Assembly (NCBI RefSeq): GCF_003121295.1
Contig: NZ_PHNC01000009.1
Location: forward strand, 62,001-126,000
Length of the DNA: 64,000 nt
Direction of reading: 5' to 3'
Origin: Streptomyces orinoci
Lineage (GTDB): Bacteria; Actinomycetota; Actinomycetes; Streptomycetales; Streptomycetaceae
Shown in pieces: positions 1 to 11,200 of this stretch (position 1 is the stretch's first letter; every line of letters begins with the position of its first letter). The notes under the pieces were generated by a model. That model was given only the letters and a program-made list of their open reading frames with translations, did no database searches and had not been told where the DNA came from. A program made the position numbers and the translations under genes.

Positions 1-3000
1 CGGAGGCACGACGGCACACCACCGACATGGACAGGGCAGACGCGGACGCGTCCCAGCAGTGGCGGTCGCGCATCGTGGCGCTGCCTGAGGAGGAACGGGA
101 ACCGGCCCTGCTGGAGCTGGTCCGCGAACAGGTCGCCCTCGTCCTGGGACATGCCGCCTCGGCGGCGGTCCCGGCCGACAAGGCGTTCAAGGAGACCGGA
201 TTCGACTCGCTGACCGCCGTCCAACTGCGCAACCGGCTCACCGCCGGTACCGGACTGGCGCTCCCTGCCACCCTGGTGTTCGACTACCCGACCCCGGCCG
301 CCCTGGCGCGGTTCCTGCTGGCGGAGCTGGCCGGATCGGCGGCGGTGGCCGAGCTCGCGCCGCAGGTCGCCGCCACCGAAGCGGAACCGATCGCCATCGT
401 GGGCATGGCCTGCCGCTTCCCCGGCCGGGTGGCGTCCCCGGAGGAGCTGTGGCGGCTGATCGCCGACGGGAGTGACGCGATCTCCGGCTTTCCCACGGAC
501 CGTGGCTGGGACCTGGAGCGGCTGTACCACCCCGACCCCGACCACCAGGGCACCTCCTACGTTCGCGACGGCGGCTTTGTGCACGATGTGGCCCGGTTCG
601 ACGCCGAGTTCTTCGGCATCAGCCCGCGTGAGGCGCTGGCGATGGACCCGCAGCAGCGGCTGCTGCTGGAGACCTCCTGGGAGGTCCTGGAGCGGGCGGG
701 CATCGACCCGAGCTCGCTCAAGGGCAGCCGGACCGGCGTCTTCGCCGGTATCAGCAACCAGGATTACGGGGTTCTGACCGGCGCCTCGTCGGACGCCGCC
801 GAGGGCTATATCGGCACCGGGAACGCGGGCAGTGTGCTCTCCGGCCGCGTTGCCTACACCTTCGGATTCGAAGGGCCCGCTGTCACCATCGACACCGCCT
901 GCTCCTCCTCGCTGGTGGCGCTGCATCTGGCGGCCCAGGCACTGCGCCAGGGCGAGTGCTCCATGGCGCTGGCCGGCGGAGTGACCGTACTGTCGACCCC
1001 CGGGCTGTTCATCGAGTTCTCCCGGCAGCGCGGGCTGTCGCCGGACGGACGGTGCAAGGCGTTCGCCGCGGACGCGGACGGCACCGGCTGGGGCGAAGGC
1101 ATCGGCATGCTGCTGGTGGAGCGGCTCTCCGACGCCGAACGCCATGGCCACCCGGTGCTCGCGGTGCTGCGTGGCAGCGCCATCAACCAGGACGGCGCCT
1201 CCAACGGCCTGACCGCGCCCAACGGCCCCTCTCAGCAGCGGGTCATCCGGCAGGCCCTGGCCAACGCCCGGCTCACCTCCTCCGACATCGACGCGGTGGA
1301 GGCACATGGCACCGGCACCAGCCTCGGTGACCCGATCGAGGCCCAGGCACTGCTGGCCACCTACGGCCAGGACCGCGACCCCGGGCAGCCGCTGTGGCTG
1401 GGGTCGGTGAAGTCGAACATCGGCCACACCCAGGCCGCCGCGGGCGTGGCCGGTGTGATCAAGATGGTGATGGCCATGCACCACGGCGAACTGCCGCGGA
1501 CCCTGCATGTGGACGAGCCCTCACCGCATATCGACTGGTCCACCGGTGCCATGGCACTGCTCACCGAGACCGTGGCATGGCCGCGGACCCAGCGGCCGCG
1601 CCGGGCCGGAGTCTCGTCCTTCGGCATCAGCGGCACCAACGCCCATGTGATCATCGAGGAGGCCGCGGGCAACCGACTGCCCGCCTCCGCCGACCCCCAC
1701 CTGGCTTCGGCCCCCCAACTCCGGCCCACCGCCTGGCTGTTGTCCGCCGCGAGCAAGGCGGCGCTGCGCGATCAGGCGGCCCGTCTGCTGGAGCGGATGA
1801 GCACCGAGCCCGCTCCGTCCGTCAGGGATGTGGCGCACGCCCTGGTATCCAGCCGGACCGCCCTGGAACACCGGGCAGCGGTGGTGGCCCAGGACCGGGA
1901 CGACTTCCTGCTCGGCCTGAAGACCCTCGCCGCCGGCGACAGCGCCCCCGGCCTGGTCCAGGGCACCGCCGGCCCCGGCGGCAAGGTCGTCTTCGTCTTC
2001 CCCGGCCAGGGCGCTCAGTGGGCCGGGATGGCCCGTGACCTCATGGCGGCCTCGGAGGTTTTCCGGGACCAGCTGCGGGCCTGTGAAGAAGCCCTGGCCC
2101 CGTTTGTCGACTGGTCGCTGCTGGAGGTGCTCGGCGAAGCGGAGGGAGCCCCCTCGCTGGACCGGGTCGATGTGGTCCAGCCGGTGCTGTTCGCGGTCAT
2201 GGTCTCGCTCGCCGCGCTGTGGCGCTCCTGTGGAGTGCACCCCGACGCCGTGATCGGACACTCCCAGGGCGAGATCGCCGCCGCCGCGGTGGCCGGCGCG
2301 CTCAGCCTTGAGGATGCGGCCCGGGTCGTCGCCCTGCGCAGCCAGGCCCTGGTGGCGCTGGCCGGCCGGGGCGGCATGATGTCGGTGGCGCTGCCGGAGG
2401 CGGAACTCGGCCCCTGGCTGGCACCGTGGGGCGACCGGCTCGCCGTCGCCGCACTCAACGGTCCCGGATCGGTGGTGCTCTCCGGTGACCCCGAGGCGCT
2501 GGACGGCCTGCACACCGAACTGACCGCCGTCGGCATCCGGGCCCGCCGGATCCCGGTGGACTATGCCTCGCACTCCCCGCAGGTGGAATCCATCCGCGCG
2601 GAACTGCTGGAACTGCTGGCCCCGATCACGCCGGTCGCGTCCCGGGTGCCGTTCCACTCCACGGTGACCGGTGAGCGCATCGACACCACCGGCCTGGACG
2701 CAACGTACTGGTACACCAACCTCCGGCAGACCGTCCGGTTCGCACCCACCGCCCGTGCCCTGCTCGACTCCGGACACCGGGTGTTCATCGAGATCAGCCC
2801 GCACCCGGTGCTGGCCATGGGCATCCAGGAAACCCTCGACGAGGGCGACGAGCCGGTGCCGGACGGCGCGGTGGTGGGCTCCCTGCGCCGCGACCAGGGC
2901 GGCCTGGACCGCTTCCTCACCTCGCTCGGCGAGGCATATGTGCGGGGCACCGTGGTTGACTGGCCGGCCGTGTTCGGTGGCCCGAACCCCGGCCGGGTGG

Positions 3001-5210
3001 AACTGCCGACCTATGCCTTCCAGCGGGAACGCTTCTGGCCCACCCCCGCCGCCGCCCCGGCCCGCGCCGCGGACCCGATGGAGGCGCGCTTCTGGGCGGC
3101 CGTGGAGAAGGAGGACCTGGCGGCGCTGGCCGATGCGCTGAGGGTCGGGGGAGCGGACGACCGCTCCGCGCTGGGCGCGGTGCTGCCCGTACTGTCCTCC
3201 TGGCGGCGGCAGAGCCATGAGCTCGCCATCCTGGACGGCTGGCGCTACCGGGTCGACTGGCAGGCCCTGCCCGAACCGACGCCGCATGCCCCGTCCGGCA
3301 CCTGGCTGCTGCTGGTCCCGCCGGGCCCGGCGGCCCAGCGGACCGCGGACGCCCTGGCGGACCTGGCACCCCGGACGGTCCGGGTGCCGGTGACCGTGGA
3401 CGACGCCGACCGGGCGGTGCTCGCCGAGCGGCTGCGCGGCGTACTGCCCCAAGGCGGCGCGGTCGAGGGAGTGCTGTCCCTGCTCGCCCTGGACGAGTCC
3501 GCGCACCCCGCGCACCCGGAACTGCCGCTCGGTCAGCTACTCAACCTGTCCCTGATCCAGGCGCTCGGCGACCTGGAGGTCGGCGCGCCGCTGTGGTTCG
3601 CCACCCGCGGCGCCGTCCAGGCGGACCGGTCCGACCGGGTGGACAGCCCGCTCCAGGCGCTGACCTGGGGTCTGGGACGGGTGATGGGCCTGGAGCACCC
3701 CAAGCGCTGGGGTGGTCTGGTGGACCTGCCGGAGCTGATCGACGAGCGGGTACGCACCCGGCTGCGCGGCATGCTGGCCGACCCGGGGGACGAGGACCAG
3801 CTGGCGATCCGTGCCTCCGGCGTCCTCGGCTGCCGCCTGGTACCCGCCTCCGGCACCGACGCCGCCCCCGCGGCCCGGACCTGGCGGCCCAGCGGCACGG
3901 TGCTGATCACCGGTGGCACCGGCGCCCTCGGCAGCCAGGTCGCCCGCTGGCTGGCCCGCGGTGGTGCGGACCATCTGGTTCTGGTCAGCCGGGCCGGCCG
4001 TGCCGCCCCGGACGCCACCGCCCTCGAATCCGAACTGGTGGAACTCGGCGCCCGGGTGACCCTGGCGGCCTGCGATGTCGGCGACCGCTCGGCGCTGGCC
4101 GAGCTGCTGGCACAGATCCAGCGGGAACACCCGCTGACCGCCGTTTTCCACACCGCGGGCGTCAACCGGCTGTCAACGCTGGCGGAGCTCGGCCACGCCG
4201 AACTCGCCGAGGTGGTCGGCGCCAAGGTCCGCGGCGCATGCCACCTCGATGAACTGCTCCATGACCAGCCCCTTGACGCCTTCGTCCTGTTCTCCTCCAT
4301 CGCCGGTGTCTGGGGCAGCGGGGAACACGCGGCGTACGCGGCGGCCAACGCGTATCTGGACGGACTGGCCCAGCAGCGCCGGGCGCGCGGACTGGCGGCC
4401 ACCTCGGTGGCCTGGGGGCCGTGGGCCGAGCGCGGCATGGTCGCGGACCATGTCGCCGGAGACACCCTGGACCGGCGCGGACTGCCGCTGCTGCCGCCCA
4501 AGCTGGCGATCGAGGCACTTCAGCGGCTCCTGGACCGGGACGAGACCTACCCGGTGGTGGCGGACGTGGACTGGGAGCGGTTCGCCGCGGCCTTCACCGC
4601 CGCCCGTCCCAGCCCGCTGCTCAGCGGCGTACCCCAGGTGCGTGAGCTGCTGGCCGCCGCCGCGACACAGGACACCGACCAGGACGGCACCGCGCAGTGG
4701 CGGCAGCGCCTGACCGGGCTCACCGCATCGGAGCGCAAGCGCACCCTGGTGGAGCTGGTACGCGGCCAGGTGGCGACCGTACTGGGACGTGGCGGCGCGG
4801 AATCGGTCGAGGTCAACCGGCCGTTCAAGGACGTCGGCTTTGACTCGCTGACCTCCGTGGAACTCCGTAACCGGCTGAACGAGGCCACCGGACTCCGGCT
4901 CCCGGCCACCGCGGTGTTCGACTACCCGACACCGACGGTGCTCGCCGAGTTCCTGCGCGAACAGATCCTCGGCACCGAAGCGGAACCCAGCACCTCGGAA
5001 CTCCCGGGGGACGAGGCGGAGACCAGGCGCGTCCTCACCTCCATCCCGCTGGCCCGGCTTCAGGAGGCGGGGCTGCTGGAAGCCCTGCTGAAGCTGGCCG
5101 AAGCCCCCGAGGAAACACCGCAACCGGCGGCGCAGGACGCGGCCGAGGCGATCGATCTGCTGGACGTTGACGCGCTCATCCGACTGGCGCTCGACAACCC
5201 CGACTCCTGA
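1..5210 (+). CDS. Type I modular PKS, gene A (5' end outside window): ACP | KS-AT-KR-ACP
   Basis: The enzyme extends a polyketide chain by one methylmalonyl unit and reduces the beta-keto group to a hydroxyl. In order: the ACP of an upstream module (about 99-330, Ser codon 207), KS (384-1662, Cys codon 900), AT (about 1986-3042), KR (structural part from about 3078, Tyr codon 4335) and ACP (Ser codon 4845), then a C-terminal docking tail (about 5016-5207). The frame is open from base 3. The ATG at 27 is probably internal: the residues before the first ACP (EARRH..., then QQWRSR) resemble post-KR linkers elsewhere in the locus (EARQH in D2, AQWRQR in this gene), so the real start lies left of the window. 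The stop at 5208 is 26 bases before gene B. Domain calls are firm; the missing upstream part is unknown. Confidence 0.95.
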   Translation, partial: EARRHTTDMDRADADASQQWRSRIVALPEEEREPALLELVREQVALVLGHAASAAVPADKAFKETGFDSLTAVQLRNRLTAGTGLALPATLVFDYPTPAALARFLLAELAGSAAVAELAPQVAATEAEPIAIVGMACRFPGRVASPEELWRLIADGSDAISGFPTDRGWDLERLYHPDPDHQGTSYVRDGGFVHDVARFDAEFFGISPREALAMDPQQRLLLETSWEVLERAGIDPSSLKGSRTGVFAGISNQDYGVLTGASSDAAEGYIGTGNAGSVLSGRVAYTFGFEGPAVTIDTACSSSLVALHLAAQALRQGECSMALAGGVTVLSTPGLFIEFSRQRGLSPDGRCKAFAADADGTGWGEGIGMLLVERLSDAERHGHPVLAVLRGSAINQDGASNGLTAPNGPSQQRVIRQALANARLTSSDIDAVEAHGTGTSLGDPIEAQALLATYGQDRDPGQPLWLGSVKSNIGHTQAAAGVAGVIKMVMAMHHGELPRTLHVDEPSPHIDWSTGAMALLTETVAWPRTQRPRRAGVSSFGISGTNAHVIIEEAAGNRLPASADPHLASAPQLRPTAWLLSAASKAALRDQAARLLERMSTEPAPSVRDVAHALVSSRTALEHRAAVVAQDRDDFLLGLKTLAAGDSAPGLVQGTAGPGGKVVFVFPGQGAQWAGMARDLMAASEVFRDQLRACEEALAPFVDWSLLEVLGEAEGAPSLDRVDVVQPVLFAVMVSLAALWRSCGVHPDAVIGHSQGEIAAAAVAGALSLEDAARVVALRSQALVALAGRGGMMSVALPEAELGPWLAPWGDRLAVAALNGPGSVVLSGDPEALDGLHTELTAVGIRARRIPVDYASHSPQVESIRAELLELLAPITPVASRVPFHSTVTGERIDTTGLDATYWYTNLRQTVRFAPTARALLDSGHRVFIEISPHPVLAMGIQETLDEGDEPVPDGAVVGSLRRDQGGLDRFLTSLGEAYVRGTVVDWPAVFGGPNPGRVELPTYAFQRERFWPTPAAAPARAADPMEARFWAAVEKEDLAALADALRVGGADDRSALGAVLPVLSSWRRQSHELAILDGWRYRVDWQALPEPTPHAPSGTWLLLVPPGPAAQRTADALADLAPRTVRVPVTVDDADRAVLAERLRGVLPQGGAVEGVLSLLALDESAHPAHPELPLGQLLNLSLIQALGDLEVGAPLWFATRGAVQADRSDRVDSPLQALTWGLGRVMGLEHPKRWGGLVDLPELIDERVRTRLRGMLADPGDEDQLAIRASGVLGCRLVPASGTDAAPAARTWRPSGTVLITGGTGALGSQVARWLARGGADHLVLVSRAGRAAPDATALESELVELGARVTLAACDVGDRSALAELLAQIQREHPLTAVFHTAGVNRLSTLAELGHAELAEVVGAKVRGACHLDELLHDQPLDAFVLFSSIAGVWGSGEHAAYAAANAYLDGLAQQRRARGLAATSVAWGPWAERGMVADHVAGDTLDRRGLPLLPPKLAIEALQRLLDRDETYPVVADVDWERFAAAFTAARPSPLLSGVPQVRELLAAAATQDTDQDGTAQWRQRLTGLTASERKRTLVELVRGQVATVLGRGGAESVEVNRPFKDVGFDSLTSVELRNRLNEATGLRLPATAVFDYPTPTVLAEFLREQILGTEAEPSTSELPGDEAETRRVLTSIPLARLQEAGLLEALLKLAEAPEETPQPAAQDAAEAIDLLDVDALIRLALDNPDS
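99..330 (+). other. ACP domain of the preceding module
   Basis: This carrier domain has the GFDSL motif, with the phosphopantetheine Ser encoded at 207-209, and the usual end motif (LVFDYPTP). It precedes the first complete KS, so it belongs to a module whose KS, AT and reductive domains lie left of the window. An N-terminal loading ACP, as in some macrolactam PKSs, is the alternative if translation really began at 27; the post-KR-like linker argues against that. Confidence 0.85.
384..4974 (+). other. Module A1: KS-AT(methylmalonyl)-KR(A-type)-ACP
   Basis: The KS has the Cys in DTACSSS (900), the HGTGT His (1305) and the NIGH motif. The AT has GHSQGE (Ser 2262) and YASH (2562-2573), the methylmalonyl-CoA signature. 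The KR has no LDD motif and has Trp (4311) eight residues before the catalytic Tyr (4335), so it is A-type (L-hydroxyl). A His three residues before that Tyr fits the A2 subtype, which acts on an epimerised alpha-methyl. There is no DH or ER. The inferred product step is a 2-methyl-3-hydroxy unit. Confidence 0.9.
1110..1545 (+). repeat. KS DNA tract shared with module C3 (33198-33633)
   Basis: About 436 bases of the KS of A1 match the KS of C3 with about eleven mismatches counted by eye, mostly at third codon positions, while the flanking KS sequence is more divergent. Both copies code the unusual MHHGELPRT segment. The same inner peptide ALANARLT also occurs in D1 (near 39100). Confidence 0.8.
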
Positions 5211-5225
5211 TGACGCTCGAAGTGT

Positions 5226-5229
5226 GAGG
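5226..5229 (+). promoter_or_regulatory. Ribosome binding site of gene B
   Basis: GAGG lies seven bases before the ATG at 5237 in the 26-base gap between A and B. There is no room for a separate promoter and terminator, so A and B are very likely co-transcribed. Confidence 0.6.
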
Positions 5230-5236
5230 CAAGGAC

Positions 5237-8200
5237 ATGACCGCATCCACCGACAAGGTCGTTGAAGCGCTCCGAGCGTCTCTCAAGGAGACCGAGCGGC
5301 TACGGCAGCAGAACCGCGAACTGACCGCGGCGGCGCATGAGCCGATCGCCATCGTCGGCATGGCCTGCCGCTACCCCGGCGGCGTGAGTTCGCCCGAAGA
5401 GCTCTGGCAGCTGGTGACCGCCGGCGGCGACGGGATCTCCGGGCTGCCCGCCGACCGGGGCTGGGACCTTGAGGGCCTGTACGACCCCGACCCCGAGACC
5501 CCCGGCACCACCTATGTCCGCGAGGGCGGCTTCCTGCACGACGCCGGGGACTTCGATCCCAAGCTGTTCGGCATCTCGCCGCGTGAGGCGCTGGCGATGG
5601 ACCCCCAGCAGCGACTGGTGCTGGAGACCTCCTGGGAAGCGCTGGAGCGGGCCGGTATCGACCCCACTTCCTTGCAGGGCAGCCGCACCGGAGTGTTCGC
5701 CGGAGCCAGCCACCAGTACTACGGCCCCCGGCTCCATGAACCGACCGAGGGCGTGCAAGGACACCTGTTGACCGGCAGCGCCACCAGCGTGCTGTCCGGA
5801 CGGGTGGCCTACACGCTCGGCCTCGAAGGCCCCGCCGTGACGGTGGACACCGCCTGCTCCTCTTCGCTGGTGACCCTGCATCTGGCCGCCCAGGCGCTGC
5901 GATCCGGTGAGTGCACCCTCGCCCTGGCCGGCGGTGTCGCGGTGATGGCGACGCCCGGTCCACTGGTCGAGTTCAGCCGCCAGCGCGGCCTGGCCATGGA
6001 CGGCCGCTGCAAGGCCTTCTCGGCCGCCGCGGACGGTATGGGCATGGCCGAGGGCGTCGGCATGCTGCTGTTGGAGCGGTTGTCGGACGCCCAGCGGAAC
6101 GGCCATCAGGTGCTGGCGGTGCTCCGTGGCTCGGCGGTCAACCAGGATGGTGCGTCCAATGGTCTGACCGCGCCCAACGGGCCCTCCCAACAGCGGGTGA
6201 TCCGGCAGGCGTTGGCCGACGCCGGGCTGTCCGCCGACGAGATCGACGCCGTGGAGGCGCATGGCACCGGCACCAGGCTGGGCGATCCGATTGAGGCGCA
6301 GGCGCTGTTGGCCACTTACGGTCAGGGGCGGGAGTCGGGGCAGCCGTTGTGGCTGGGCTCGGTGAAGTCCAACATCGGCCATTCACAGGCCGCCGCGGGT
6401 GTGGCCGGTGTGATCAAGATGGTGATGGCGCTGCGGCATGGTGTGCTGCCGCGGACGTTGTATGTGGAAGAGCCGTCGCGCCAGGTGGACTGGTCGGCGG
6501 GTGCGGTGGAACTGCTGGCCGAGGCTCGTGAGTGGCCGGAGACCGGTCGTCCGCGCCGGGCGGCGGTGTCCTCGTTCGGTATCAGCGGCACCAATGCGCA
6601 TACGGTGTTGGAGCAGGCGCCTGAGGCGGTTGCTTCCTCTGAGGTGAGCGAGCCGGTTGTTATCGGGTCCTCGGTGGTGCCGTGGGTGCTGTCCGGCCGG
6701 ACCGAGGCGGCGCTGCGGGCTCAGGCACAGCGCCTGATCGAGCATCTGCAGGCCGGTCCCGAGGAAGGGTTGGCCGATATCGGCCTGTCGCTCGCCACCT
6801 CCCGCGCGGCGCTGGAGCACCGCGCGGCCGTGGTCGGCGCGGACCGGGAAGGACTGCTGGCGGGCCTGACCGCCTTGGCCGAGAACCGCGAGGCGCCTGC
6901 CCTGCGGAGCGGCGTGGCAACCGGGGAATCCGTGGTCGCCTTCCTGTTCACGGGGCAGGGCGCGCAGCGGGTGGGCATGGGCCGGGAGTTGTATGCGGCG
7001 TACCCGGTGTTCGCCGAGGCGTTTGACGCGGTGTGTGCCGACTTTGACGGTGAGTTGGACCGCTCGCTGCGTGAAGTGGTGTTCGGTGAGGCGGAGTTGA
7101 TTGACCGCACCGTTTACGCTCAGGCGGCGTTGTTCGCGGTTGAGGTGGCGTTGTTCCGCCTGGTGGAGTCGTGGGGGATTGCGCCGGATTATCTGGCGGG
7201 TCATTCCATTGGTGAGCTGGCCGCTGCTCATGTGGCGGGTGTGTGGTCGTTGGCGGATGCGTGTGTGCTGGTGGCGGCGCGTGGCCGTCTGATGCAGGCG
7301 CTGCCCGAGGGCGGCGCGATGGTTGCGGTACAGGCCACCGAGGCCGAGGTTGTCGCGGCGCTCGCCGGGCGCGAGGGCGCGGTGTCGATCGCCGCCGTCA
7401 ATGGCCCGTCGTCCGTGGTGATTTCGGGTGATGACGACGTGGTCGTGGAGATCGCTTCGGGTTTTGAGCAGCAGGGTCGTAAGACGAAGCGGCTGACGGT
7501 CTCGCATGCGTTCCATTCGCCGCGTATGGAGCCGATGCTGGACGAGTTCCGTCGGGTCGCCGAGAGCCTGTCGTACCAGGCCCCGCGTATCGCGCTGGTG
7601 TCGAATGTGACCGGTGGGCCGGCCACGGCGGACGAGGTGTGTGCTCCGGAGTACTGGGTGCGGCATGTCCGGGAGGCGGTCCGGTTTGCCGATGGCATCC
7701 GTACGTTGGCCGGTCAGGGTGTGACCACGTTCGTCGAGCTGGGCCCGGACGGGGTGCTCTCCGCCATGGGCCAGGAGTCGCTGTCCGAGGCTGTGTTCGT
7801 GCCGGTGCTGCGTGCCGACCGGCCCGAGGCACACACTCTCACCACGGCCGTCGCAACCGCTTATACGCGTGGCGTGGCCGTGGACTGGGCCCGGTTCTTC
7901 GCGGGCCGTGGTGCCCGCCGGGTGGACCTGCCCACCTATGCCTTCCAGCATGAGCGGTACTGGCTGCGGATGACCACCCGGCCGGGGGCGGGCGAACTGC
8001 CCGGTGGTATGGCCCTGTTGGACCATCCGCTGCTGGGTGCCGCCGTCAGCCTCGCCAGTGAGGACCGGCTGTTGCTGATGGGCAGGCTGGCGGTTGACAT
8101 CGAGCCATGGCTGGCCGACCACGCGGTGCTGGGATCGGTGCTGCTGCCCGGTACGGCGTTTGTGGAACTGGCCATCCGCGCCGGTGACCAGGTCGGTTGC

Positions 8201-11200
8201 GACCGGCTGGACGAACTCGCCCTGGAGGCGCCGCTGATCGTGCCGGAGCAGGGCACGGTGGAACTCCAGCTGGAGGTGGGCGCCGCCGATGAGTCCGGCC
8301 GCAGGTCGGTGACGCTGCACTCCCGCCCCGCCACCTCCTCGCCGGACGCCCGGCCGTGGACCCGGCACGCCAGCGGGGTGCTGTCCGCTGCCGCGCGGGC
8401 CGTGGCGCTCACCGAGCCCGGCCAGGCATGGCCGCCGGCCGATGCCATGCCGGTCGGGCTGGACGGTTTCTATGAACGCCTGGCCGGCCTGGGCCTTGGA
8501 TACGGCCCTGTGTTCCAGGGCCTGAGGGCCGTCTGGCGACGCGACGACGAGGTTTTCGCCGAGGTCGCGCTGGACGAGCAGACGGCCGCCGACGCCACCA
8601 GATTCGGGGTGCACCCGGCGCTGCTGGACGCCGCCCTGCACTCGCTCGGACTGGCCGACTTCATCAAGGAGCCGAACCAGGTCCAGTTGCCCTTCGAGTG
8701 GCGTGGCGTCTCGCTGCACGCCGCCGGCGCACCGGCCCTGCGGGTCCGGCTGTCCTCGGCGGGCGCCGACGCGATAGCGCTGGACGTCGCCGACACCCTG
8801 GGCCGCCCGGTGCTGACCGTGGAACAGCTGGTGCTGCGACCGGTCACCGCGGAGCAGCTGGCGCAGGCGCGCTCCGATCACCACGAGGCCCTGTTCCGGG
8901 TGGAGTGGACCGCGCTGCCGGTGGCGGACGAGCTGCCGTACGGCGGTACCGAGGGCTGGGTCGAGCTGGTCGCCGAGGACGTCGCGCCGGCCAGCACGAT
9001 CGACGGTGCGGAGCGGTACCCCGACCTGGCCGCGCTCGGTGCGGCGGTAGACGCCGGCCGGCCGGCCCCCGAGGTGGTGGTCCACCGGCTCACTTCCGGT
9101 ACCGCCACCGTCGCCGACGCCGGATACCAAAACGCCTGCGCCGCCCTGGAGTTGGCCCAGTCCTGGCTGGCTGACAGCCGGTTCGACTCGGCCCGGCTGG
9201 TCCTGGTGACCGCCGGCGCGGTCGCCGCGACCACCGAGGAGGACGTCCACGACCCCGCCCTGGCGACGGCGTGGGGACTGGTGCGTTCGGCACAGTCGGA
9301 GAACCCCGGCCGGTTCGTCCTGCTGGACATCGACCCGGCAGCAGACCCCGCACGCCTGGTGGCCGCCGCAGTGCGCTCCGGAGAGCCTCAACTCGCCCTA
9401 CGTGACGGCAAGTTGCTGTTGCCCCGACTGGCCAGGGTGGCACGGGCCGAGGCCGGAGCGGCCCTCGTCCTGGACCCGGCCGGCACGGTGCTGATCACCG
9501 GCGCCACCGGGGCGCTGGGCGGTCTGCTCGCCCGGCATCTGATCACCGAGCACGGTGCCCGTCAGCTGCTGCTGATCAGCAGGAGCGGGGCGCGGGCCGA
9601 GGGCGCGGCCGAGCTGGCGGCGGAACTCTCCGCTCTGGGCGCCACGGTGACCCTGGCGGCCTGTGATGTGGCGGACCGGGAAGCGCTGGCCGGGCTGCTG
9701 GCACAGATTCCCGTGGAGCATCCGCTGACCGCTGTGGTGCATGCGGCGGGAGTGCTGGACGACGGCCTGGTCGAGGCCCTCACCCCGGAGCGGCTCGACC
9801 GGGTGTTCCGGCCCAAGGTGCGGGGCGCGGTCAACCTGCATGAGCTCACCCGCCACCTGAACCTGTCCGCGTTTGTGCTGTTCTCCTCCATCTCGGGAGT
9901 GGTGGGCAGCTCGGGCCAGGGCAACTATGCCGCCGCCAACGCCTTTCTGGACGCCTTGGCCGGGCACCGCCGGGCACAAGGCCTCACCGCGACCTCGCTG
10001 GCCTGGGGGCTGTGGGAAAGCGCCGAGGGCATGACGGGTGCCCTCGCCGAGAACGACCTGGCCCGGATGAACCGTGCTGGAATGCTCGGACTGACCGGCG
10101 AAGAAGGTCTGGCCCTGTTCGACGCGGCTTGCGCCGGGGCCGACGCCGCGCTGGTGCCGGTGCGCCTGGACCTGGCGGCCGTCCGCCGGACCGCGGCGCC
10201 GTCCCCGCTCCTTCGTGGCCTGGTCCGTGGCCCCGTCCGGCGCGCGGTGGAGGCCACCGGCACGGTGCCGGCCGCGGGATCCCTCGCCCACCGCCTGGCC
10301 GGGCTGCCCGCGGCGGACCGGGACCGGATGCTGCTGGACCTGGTGCGTACCGAGGCCGCCGCCGCCCTGGGCTTCGCCGGCCTCGACGAGGTGGCGTCCG
10401 GGAGAGCGTTCAAGGAACTCGGCTTTGACTCGCTGACCGCGATCGAACTCCGCAACCGGCTCAACACCGCCACCGGACTGCGGCTGCCCGCCACGCTGGT
10501 GTTCGACTACCCCACGCCCATCACACTGGCGGACTTCCTCGGCTCGGAACTCCTCGGCGGCCGGCCCGAGACCGTGCTCCACGGCCGGCCGGGTGCGGAC
10601 GGCCCGGCGGCGGCCGACGACGAGCCGATTGCCATCGTGGGCATGGCCTGCCGCTACCCGGGCGGCGTCAGCTCTCCCGAGGACCTGTGGCGGCTGGTGG
10701 CCACCGGCGCCGACGGCATCGGGGAGTTCCCCGCCGACCGTGGCTGGGACCTGGAGAGTCTCTACGACCCGGACCCCGACCGCATCGGCACCTCGTATGC
10801 CCGCGAGGGCGGATTCCTCTACGACGCGCACCACTTCGATGCCGGGCTCTTCGGTATCTCGCCGCGTGAGGCGCTGGCGATGGACCCGCAGCAGCGGCTG
10901 CTGCTGGAAACCTCCTGGGAGGCCATCGAGCGGGCCGGCATCGACGCCGGTTCGCTGAAGGGCAGCCGTACCGGAGTGTTCGCCGGAGTGATGTACCACG
11001 ACTATGGCGCGCGGCTGCGGACGGTACCGGACGAAGTCGAGGGCTTTATCGGCACCGGTACATCGAGCAGCGTGGTGTCCGGCCGGGTGGCCTACACCTT
11101 CGGGCTGGAGGGCCCGGCGGTCACAGTGGACACCGCATGCTCCTCGTCTCTGGTGGCGCTGCACATGGCGGTGCAGGCGCTGCGCTCCGGCGAGTGCACG

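Noticed and set aside
27..29. ATG at 27 as the true start of gene A with a loading ACP
   Set aside because: GGAGG at 2-6 is 20 bases away, too far for a usual SD, the frame is open upstream, and the preceding residues look like a post-KR linker. It remains a minor alternative.
5211..5236. Non-PKS genes, RNA genes, CRISPR arrays or attachment sites in the gaps
   Set aside because: The gaps are 26 to 74 bases and contain only start-site sequence; nothing resembling such features was found in the window.
7081..7560. T-rich AT segments as an inserted mobile element
   Set aside because: The segments stay in frame, encode complete catalytic AT motifs and have no terminal repeats or transposase; internal recombination explains them better.
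8024..8860. Possible inactive DH domains
   Set aside because: I checked all eight (B1, B2, B3, C1, C3, D3, D4, E1); each has the HxxxGxxxxP His, a YGPxFQG motif and a DxxxH or DxxxQ motif.
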